From positions 5,332,235 through 5,396,234 of the forward strand of contig OX453284.1 in assembly GCA_949710005.1 (NCBI GenBank): 64,000 nt of DNA, read 5' to 3'. Every line of letters begins with the position of its first letter. The first letter of the stretch is position 1. The stretch comes from Ricordea florida (Eukaryota > Cnidaria > Anthozoa > Corallimorpharia > Ricordeidae). Made by a program: the position numbers and the translations under genes. Below the pieces are notes generated by a model. It was not told the DNA's origin, did not search any database, and saw only the letters and a program-made list of their open reading frames with translations. This document shows, piece by piece, positions 55,701 through 64,000 of this stretch.

Positions 55701-58700
55701 AAGTTTAGTATGGTTCTTCTATATCTAAGAACCGAATCTTTACAGTTTCAAAGCCGATAAAGCTACCGATGCATACCGTATTAGTAACTGCAATCTGAAA
55801 CATTCCCAGTCAACAGTGCGAGTAGGTACGCAATGCGTAAAGAGCGTTCAGATCGGTCTATTCTCAAACTTAACCCAACCGCGTTTGATTTACGTTTCTC
55901 GGAAGCAATTTTTCCCGTAAGAAAAAGGAGAAGAAATGAAATAAGTAATAAACTGAAATAAGTGTGCGTGATTATTAGCGCTGTCTTAGGCGGACTTTAA
56001 CAGTAACAAAACCATTACCTTAAAAGTATTAGTAGTAGAGGTTTTGTGACTGAAATCGGAAGATTCTTGTGGATTAAACCATTGTTATATCTGCGCTATT
56101 GTCACTAATGCGAAAAACGAAATCAAACAAGCGGTTTCTACTCGCGTCTGTTTGCTCTAAAACTTGCGATTGGATGAAATGAAAACTGTTGAGGGGTGTA
56201 ATACTTCTCACTCGCATACTGTTGAAAATCAGTGCCGATCATACAGTAAAACGAATGATCACAGTAAAACTTTGTTTACTATTCTTGCTTACAGCAGAAA
56301 CTGGCATTGGTCCGGGAGGTATAAGCAGAAAACTATCAAGGCTAATTTAAGATAATGTGAAAACCGTTTTGCTGGCACGGTTAAATCTTTTATCACAGTG
56401 TGAGGTACAAGCACTTTTTGTCAAGAGCTGACTCATCCAGTGTAAGCAATATTTGAAAAGCTACACGCCGAGGGATGCCTGTTTTGTTTGGCTTCTATAC
56501 GTGTTTCCCCAAAATAATTTTTTTGCGCCTTTATTCTATCTATGCGCAAACGGTAGCGAAATGTACTTTTTGGTGTTGTTCAATCTACTCAGTGTCGTTA
56601 GGTTCCAAAGAAAGAATAAAATGCCAGCTTATGCAGGAAAAACTAATACAAAGGAATAGAACATGCAGTTTCTTTGGTAGAAAGGTTGATTTACTGTTTC
56701 TGCGTTTTAGACCAGTGGTCATATCAATAACGTAGTATAAGTGGCTATGTGTTATGTGATCCACTTTCACTCCAAGCTGTAATCGTTGAAATAAACAGAA
56801 CTGGTTTTTATTTCTTATAAATGGTTTTGCTTCCCTGTGGGATGTTTTAAGTTGTCCTTTTACAAATATATTTCAGGAAACCAGTAGACAAGATACAGGG
56901 CAACAGGAAAGAAATAACTGAAAGAAATTCAAGTTTTACTCTCAATATATTTGTGTTGTCATTTGTTAAGAAAGAAACTTTACCGACTATACCTGCAGTT
57001 CGAAAACATTTTGAATGTTAGATTCCAATAAATCCTAAATGTCATCAGTCAGATTAGGACAAAGCAGTACCAACTGAAGTTTAGTCATCAAATTGGGTTC
57101 ATCGTTCATTCAAGAAAAGGGAACTGAAGAAACGTAAGAGTAAAGTTTTCGTTGCAATACGAATCAAAGTAACGAAACTAATTTTATGGCCCTATGTCAG
57201 ATCTAAATAATAAAGAATATATATATTATATACGTTATTTCGTAGGCGTGTTTCATTTCTCCGGCTCATTAATAACGGTTCAAGGGCAATACGTTGACGG
57301 TGGGTGCGTGCAAGCAAACACTGCTGTGAACAAAACATTGCCAAAAAGCTACCCCACTAGGAATTCAAACAGTATTTAGATCCCTTAGTGATCTAGAACT
57401 GTCCGGGATTCGTGAGGGCAACGCAGTCATCACCTTCAATGCTGCGCACACTAACTTAAACATTTTACCATAAAAGCACGCACACAACCATCTCAGACCG
57501 TGGACAAGTTCTTCCCACTCTAAACACATGAAAGTTTATCTTTCCCAGTCCCGTCTTCATTCGGGGCTTTATTTTTGCTGCATGTCTAAAACACTCAGTT
57601 GCCCTGCGCTATGGCGCGCGCTTTTTACCGGAAATGAACCTTTTTGTAATCAAAACGTGGAGGTGCTCTCGCATGTAGAGCCGATGTCCCACGGAGTCTT
57701 TGTTTTGTATCCGTAACCACATGATCATCAAACTTTCTGTATTTAATTCCCACCCTGCCGAGACAACTTACTAACAGGGAAAACACGAACATTGTTTAAA
57801 TCCGAATGTTTGGAAGAAACAGAAACGAAATGATCGAAAGATATAAAGAGACGGCCAGTCAGTACAAGTAGGTGAGTTCCGTTACGGTTTAAACGAAAAT
57901 GACGAGACAATTTGCACGTTCCGTGATCTTTCTCGTCCCCGAGATTCAGCAGGACTCCATGTCTTTGTATACCCCGCGCGTATTTAACAAGACAATTATT
58001 ATACTCTCTGTGACGGGTTTTGCCTTCTTCACTTGCGAAGCTGTAAAAACATGTTTTACGACCGAGACAGAAGGCCTCATGAATGGTCATTCATAAAATG
58101 GATGTCTCCAGCGGGATAGAAACAGTGGGAAAACTGAGTTATAAAGAACCCATGGCCTTGGCTTGAAAAGTGACCGCACCAAAAAGGCGATCAATAAATA
58201 GCAATAGGAGGTTTATTTTTATCAGTAACAAGTGCATTAAAATCAAACACGCGTAATTAAAAGAGGGAAAGATACCAGCCGAAGTACAAATGGTAGGACA
58301 CCTATAATTAAAAAACAACACTTTTTCGTAAGGTTCGTTAATAAGAAGAGACAAATAAAGCAGACACGTTCAGTGGCCTTTGATGCTTAGGGTAAATCTA
58401 TCGTATAATACTGCATGTAGCTCTACACAAAAAGTAACCAAGACCAAAGGCCGGTCATGAACCAGCTCATGAACCGGAAAAATGCGCGAAGAGCACTGAA
58501 GAGAGACAGAGTTTCTAAAGTTCTGCAGTTTCAAACAAATTGAAACAAATCTAACGTTTGCGAGGGTAAACGCAATTAGTTAGTGATAATTAAGTTATAT
58601 TCCACGATACAAACGCATTTTATCACAAAAAAATTGGGGCTGCTTTCTATACATCGTTTTTATGCTTTGGCATGACAGGGAACAAGGTGGAAGAGTTTGT

Positions 58701-60489
58701 CATATTTCATGTTTGGCCACGTAGATACATTAAACTCAATTAGATCTATTGTTTTTGCTGTGGATTATTCTCTTCTTATTACGTCGTATGCCTGAATGAT
58801 TGTGAGTACCGTGACCATAAAATAACTTTAAAACGCAATGCTTATCTCTTCTTAAAAGTTACAACGCCATTTCGTAGCCCGCATGTTCTGTGATCGTTGT
58901 GAAGATGCAAGTTGCTTGGCAAAATCTGTTGCAAACTGAAAACGATTACGTAAGTTGCTGTTTACTGGTGTTTCGATGCTTGCCATTATACAATACAAGA
59001 TGACAAAACATACAGTAGCCCAGCCATGATGGATGGGAGACGTCTTTAGAGTCGGTTAATTAAGAAAATTACCGAGTATTGGCCCTCAAGCGTGTTGTAA
59101 ATAGGCCTCCCCTATGTTACACAACAGACCATGCATATCACAGTAAACACAGGCCTGCAAACAGCGAGAGCACAAAACCCAGTCTACCTTATAATGAACT
59201 CCGCAAGGAAAAAGAACACTACAGGATTCTGGCCATTATGATATTTGTTTGAGCTATTGAGTTGTGTGTAAAAAGGCTCGTACGGACAATTAGCATATCA
59301 AAGTGTTCAGTCGCGACTCATCTGTTTTGCACGCTGTGCTATTGTGATTTTCCCAAACAAATAACTCCACAGGGTTATTAAGGATGAGTGAAATAATTTA
59401 CACTTATCGATCATGATCTCTTGTAAGCCACAAGCTATAAAAATACCTCACCTAATGAAAACGAAAACGGTTTCCCAGCGATTTGTAGACTTTGTTAAGA
59501 AACGTCGAACCTGAAAAAAAACGACTGTTCAGGCGCGAAGTTGAGGTACTTCATGAAAACAGTCGGTAAACTGGATTTATAAGTGCTAATTGCTCCAAGA
59601 AAAAAAACTCAACTAAGTACTCTCGCTGCTAATTGCTATAAGCAATTAACAAAAGATCCAAACAGGAGCAGAATTGCAAGGGGAAGTCAAACCCTTTTTA
59701 GCTTCTTACTGAAGATGCATCTGTGTTGATGAGCTTCTCATTTAGAATAATCAGATTGTGTCCTTTCAAATCGTTATACTAACTGTTAGGGCAGTTAACT
59801 GTAACCCTAATCGTCAGTACTGTAATCGGGTATTTCTTAAATTTACCACGATTTGTGTAAACGTAATTCTAGAGAAACTATTGATCGCTTCTTTGCAATG
59901 TTGTTGCTTTTCTTCTTACTACGTTTAACTGGAGCAGATAATCGAGCGTCGCTCGTGAATTCAATGAAAGAATAGAAACCGGTGGTAAACGAAGAAATTA
60001 TATTTTAACAACAGCGTGTCGATTCATAACAACTTGGTAAATATTAATGCAATAAGAGAATGAAGAAGTCAACGTTTCAACATTAAATATTTATTTCTTA
60101 CTTAGTTTATCTGACGACAAGGTGACAATACACAGCGAAAAGCTGTCAAGATTTCCCAAACCAGTGATTCGGTTTTATTTTATCTCCCCCCAACACAACC
60201 GAAAATTGCCGTGTGATATGACGAAAGCAACAATAAAAATGCCTGTTATCCTTGAAGCAAATTGTTTTCAATTTCTTCTGAGGAATTGAGAAAATCTAGC
60301 TCAATTAACTGTTTAATTTGTAGCTGGGAAACGTTGCAGATTGTGATAATAATATAATTGATTCTAGCAATATTCTTTGGTCTGCACACGCTCAAATTCA
60401 GTGCATCAATAAATCTTTCCGTAAAATAATGCTCTCTTTCAAGTTTTAAGTTCTTGAATTCTCTTCTTAAATTTCCCATCAAAATTAAT
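52747..60489. other. Long intergenic region before the forkhead gene
   Basis: About 7.7 kb with no gene I can support. Several 60-115 codon ORFs exist (for example 54714-54908 minus and 57743-58090 minus) but have no convincing domain or splice partner. The last few hundred bases are probably the 3' UTR of the forkhead gene (minus-strand AATAAA near 60170). No repeat array was noticed. Confidence 0.5.
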
Positions 60490-61898
60490 TCACTTGCAAT
60501 CCGGCAGAAAAGGCGCAAGTGCGAAAGAACTGTTCTCTTTCAAGAACGGAAAACTGGGCCGGAGAGAAGGACTAAACGGCAGCCTAGAAACCGCATTAAA
60601 GGCGGACATGGAGTCACTGCTCGGGAAAAAATTGTCTGATAAGAGTTGAGGAGGTAAAGGAGCCCATTGAGATTCCAACTGGGAACGCTCGTGGCCAAGC
60701 GCGGGCAAAACTCCAGCTTGCGAATACGACGGCTGTAAAAACCCAAAACTCTGACAATGATTTGAGAGTGACAAGTTTGAAGAAGAAGGTACAAGACATC
60801 TAGTACCAGCTGCAGGGTATGGGAAGACTGGAGTAGGGTGCCCCCCCAAGGAGCCACAACTCAGAGCGCACTGGCTCATTCCCATTATACTGTGTCTCCG
60901 CAAATGTGGCGACAGTGGAGCAGAAAACAGAGGTGGGGAGTGAGTCCAGAGCCCGGCCGCACAAAGCCCGGCTTGATCAAGCGGAATGCCCGGAATCGGA
61001 GAGATTCTTTGCTGCCGTTTAAGAGTGACGCGACTTCTTGACGAAGTGGGGTTTCGGCGTTTCAGCTTGCCAGTCGTTCCCCCGATGACCACATCGTCGG
61101 CGCTCGGATCCAACATCCAGTAGTTTCCCTTACCTGGATCATCATAATGTCGGGGAATCTTGACAAAACACTTGTTTAGAGACAGATTGTGTCTTATAGA
61201 GTTCTGCCACCCCTGCCGGTTGTTCCGATAATACGGAAAGTTCTGCGAAACAAGTTGACAGAAAAATTTAGAGAATGGCCATGCAGGAAACGTTTTGCCT
61301 GAGGTTATATCTTTTCCTTGTAACTTTTCGAAAAGTTCAAGTACGGCGTATTTCCTACAAAGCACGAAAGTTACTGACATTGTAAAAAGTAACAAGTCTT
61401 ACATCTCTGTGTACTTGTTCTATCACCGTGACCCTGAACCAACACTAATAAAATGTAACCCTTAACAAGTGGAATGGTACAATTCAGCTACTGAGGGTTT
61501 AAACTCATGGCATCTGATTTTTCTAGCTCTAGACAAACTTAAAGAAGTCACCAACACAATAATGATGTTCCCTTGTACTGAGAAACATCAACTGTACGAA
61601 CCTTGGTAATAAAGTCATAAATACCGCTTAACGTCAGCCGTTTTTCTGGCGAGCCTCGAATTGCCATCATGATAAGAGCGTTGTACGAAAACGACGGTTT
61701 TTCATACTTCTTGTCGGCTTCGTCTTTTTTCTTGACAATCTGGTCATCTTCCTTGGCTAACCCGCTTTTGTTGCTGATGCAATCACTCAGTGAAGGACTT
61801 CTTGACGGATCTTGTTGAGTGCAAATCGCATCCTCAGTGGCTGCGGGCGATTCTTTGGTTTTAATGTCTTCATACTTCAACTCGCAATTTTCTCTCAT
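60490..61898 (-). CDS. FoxG: Forkhead transcription factor, FoxG-type
   Basis: Two exons on the minus strand: 61898-61602 and 61242-60490, joined in phase 0 (ACCAAG|gttcgt; tttcgcag|AAC), giving 349 residues. The forkhead DNA-binding domain spans about residues 66-165: [20 protein letters not shown], then the recognition helix [14 protein letters not shown], then [19 protein letters not shown] and [11 protein letters not shown], which is the signature block of FoxG (BF-1). The intron cuts the domain between FITK and NFPYY. The C-terminal tail is rich in Ser/Pro/Leu without a recognised motif. FoxG factors are nuclear regulators, in bilaterians of anterior neural development; the cnidarian role is not known from this sequence. 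The start is the ATG at 61898, the only one in frame that gives an acidic leader before the domain. Confidence 0.92.
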
Positions 61899-64000
61899 CG
61901 TGAATGGATTTCCGTTAAACTAATTAGCCGTGCATATATGACTGCTACCTCTCCTCTAAACTGTTTGCACACTACCAATGCCACTGAACAGAGACGTTGA
62001 ATGACGAGTGGCGGTCTTAATATTTGTTGTTGGTATTCATTTGCTATTAAACCACTGAAGCTCGGTAATTGATACGCTACTGTACTCCCTTTACAAGACT
62101 AGCCAATCAAATCGTCGTGAGCCTAACAAAGTGCTGCGGAATGAATAAGATCGTGTTGATGGTTGTGCGGGCTTCATTGTGGCCTGTGTTTGTGCTAAGA
62201 AACTATGATTTATTATTGGCTTCGAAAGAGGTGACAAAATTGCAACCAATAACTCAGCTTAAAAGCCCGCTCGTAGCTCCGCCTTTTTAACGGAACTACA
62301 CGCCGTGAACAACAATTGAACAATGTCCTCAATGCATAAGTAACCAGCACAGTCGTCAAAAGAACTATAACTCGTAATTAGTATGGAGTTAGCCCTTTGT
62401 TCCTTTTATTTCGCCTGTGAATATCGCTGCAATCATTCTTGTATTTCCTGTTTCCCCGTTGGTGGCTCACCGCCAAAATAAAAGAGATACTTGAAGAACG
62501 CGACTAAAACTCGTCTAAGATACTCCTCTACACGACTCAAGAAAGAAAAAAACCTGAAAACACAATTGGAAAGAGAAGCTTTGAAGTACGCGCGGGAGAT
62601 AATGACTGATTAGCAGTGCTTGCAAACAAACTTACGCCAAAAGAGCACGCACTGCACTATCGAACAGTATTCGCTGGGCGTTATCGTTTTGGTTTGTTCC
62701 AGCCGTGTACAGTTTTGCAGCTGTGCAATCCTAGAAACGACACGAGACAAAATATTAACCACGTGAAAGGCTTGTAGAATCTCAAAGCAGGGAGTAACTC
62801 AAGTTAGCAACACAGGATTTTCCATTTGAATGAGATCGGCAATAAGCTTAAGTTCGTATCATCGGCCGGATTTTCTTTCTTTGTTTTCCTGATTACTTTA
62901 CTGAAGTTTCTATAACAGGCAGTGCGAAATTCATTGATATTTCACAGAATACGTCAACATAGCCTTGAGCTTGTAGTATTAACGCTTTTTGGGGGAACTT
63001 TGGAAAAATAGACAGATTTCCAGTGAACCATGGATGTGTAATATCTCAGTATAGGCAGCTTGATGCTACATCACTTACTTATCACAAATGATGTGATTTG
63101 TTAGTGCGCCTCTTTTGTATAATGATTCATTGTTCCGGTGAAAGAACTCCATGTGCTTCTCTTGATGGCCACTTCTTTTGCCCTCTACACTGAAATTTCC
63201 AACTGAGTTTTCGCTACTGCGTGACAGCATGAGAGGCCAAAAGCTCAAGGAGCCCCGAGCGTGGGAAAAACAGACTGTTAATTTGCTGTGCTTCATAAAA
63301 ACAAGAAATTCCATTCGATCAACACGCACGCTTGACAAAAGGAACAACATCGCGCACGAATCAAAGTACACTTTGAGATTTAAAACGTAATGATGCCCCC
63401 AACGCGAATGCGTCTAAAACTACACAGATAACAGACGGATTCGCTAACTTTATTAATGTCTTAGTTATTTCTTAATAGATATTCACTCTTCGAAAGTAAT
63501 TGTTTTACATTGTCCTTGTATCACATGACCATTTATCATTCAGTTAATGAAGAAAAGGAAAGATTTGCTCTGTTGGTCTGTTAAAATAGAGCTTACAATT
63601 CATTTCTCATTCATGTACTCATTAAAAGTGTTTTTGCTCCGAAAATCACACAAAAATGTTACATCATGTGGAAGAGAGAAAAGTAAGCGGCTACGTTACT
63701 TTCTTTGCGTTGAACCATTGAGAATTCTAAGCAAAATAAATATAAACAAAAGAGATATAAACAGATTAAAACGAATTTATGTTGCAATATAACGGATTAA
63801 AATCTAACGGCACGAGAGATAAACGGAGAGTGTCAAAAACATTCTAACTATACAGCTTTCTTAATTCAAGTTTAGAGTTCAGTCACAAACAAAAAAGAAG
63901 TAACTGAGTGGACATTAAGTGCGATTAACTTGGCTTGAAGGCGCTTTGAATTGAATCAGTGTCAGCTGCTATTCTTAGGACCGCGACCAACGCCTTTGCT
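61899..64000. other. Upstream region of the forkhead gene
   Basis: About 2.1 kb presumed to contain the FoxG promoter. No other gene was recognised; a 98-codon minus ORF (63075-63371) has no domain. No repeat array. Confidence 0.45.

Noticed and set aside
1..64000. Search for tRNA, rRNA, snRNA and CRISPR arrays
   Set aside because: No tRNA B-box with a plausible cloverleaf, no snRNA core sequences, and the only regular repeats are the satellite arrays, which lack unique spacers.

Overview
The window is animal nuclear DNA, most probably from an anthozoan cnidarian and quite possibly a stony coral. Genes are sparse, and several are single-exon. Introns are short with GT-AG ends, intergenic DNA is AT-rich and full of small hairpin elements, and the gene families present (rhodopsin-type receptors, NXPE-type PC-esterases, a histamine-methyltransferase-like enzyme, a membrane collagen/Ig protein, a forkhead gene) fit a cnidarian. 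The species cannot be fixed from the sequence alone.

Layout. Positions 1-2351 (minus) hold the 5' part of a type II membrane protein with a short collagen helix followed by Ig domains; it runs off the left edge and has an in-frame stop at the collagen/Ig junction. Positions 3988-12854 (minus) hold three intronless class A GPCRs. Positions 15398-18473 (minus) hold a four-exon NXPE gene. From 18.5 to 24.3 kb there are repeats and decayed exons. Two more GPCRs follow on the plus strand (24314-25492 and 35218-36288), then a five-exon NXPE gene (40472-45491). A single-exon histamine N-methyltransferase-like gene lies at 47984-48901. About 11.6 kb of repeats and sequence without a recognised gene follow, and a two-exon FoxG-type forkhead gene (60490-61898, minus) closes the window.

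The five GPCRs belong to one family. All keep an aspartate 18 residues before the TM3 arginine (the amine-binding position 3.32), a WxPFF motif in TM6 and HYSNSAVN in TM7. All lack the usual TM3 cysteine that pairs with extracellular loop 2, and four of five carry a CxxC in extracellular loop 3. This mixes aminergic features with features known from adenosine and melanocortin receptors. Left of about 20 kb all receptor and NXPE genes are on the minus strand and right of it all are on the plus strand, so the block is a divergent expansion.

The mobile and repeat content is rich: a 106-bp satellite in four arrays (two inside introns of the second NXPE gene), a 1.45-kb inverted repeat carrying two copies of a promoter plus first exon, a decayed 1.85-kb element with about 225-bp terminal inverted repeats and capsid-like ORF remnants, a 64-bp perfect palindrome, and several MITE families present in two or three copies. 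No tRNA, rRNA or CRISPR was seen. All identifications come from reading motifs; no database search was run.
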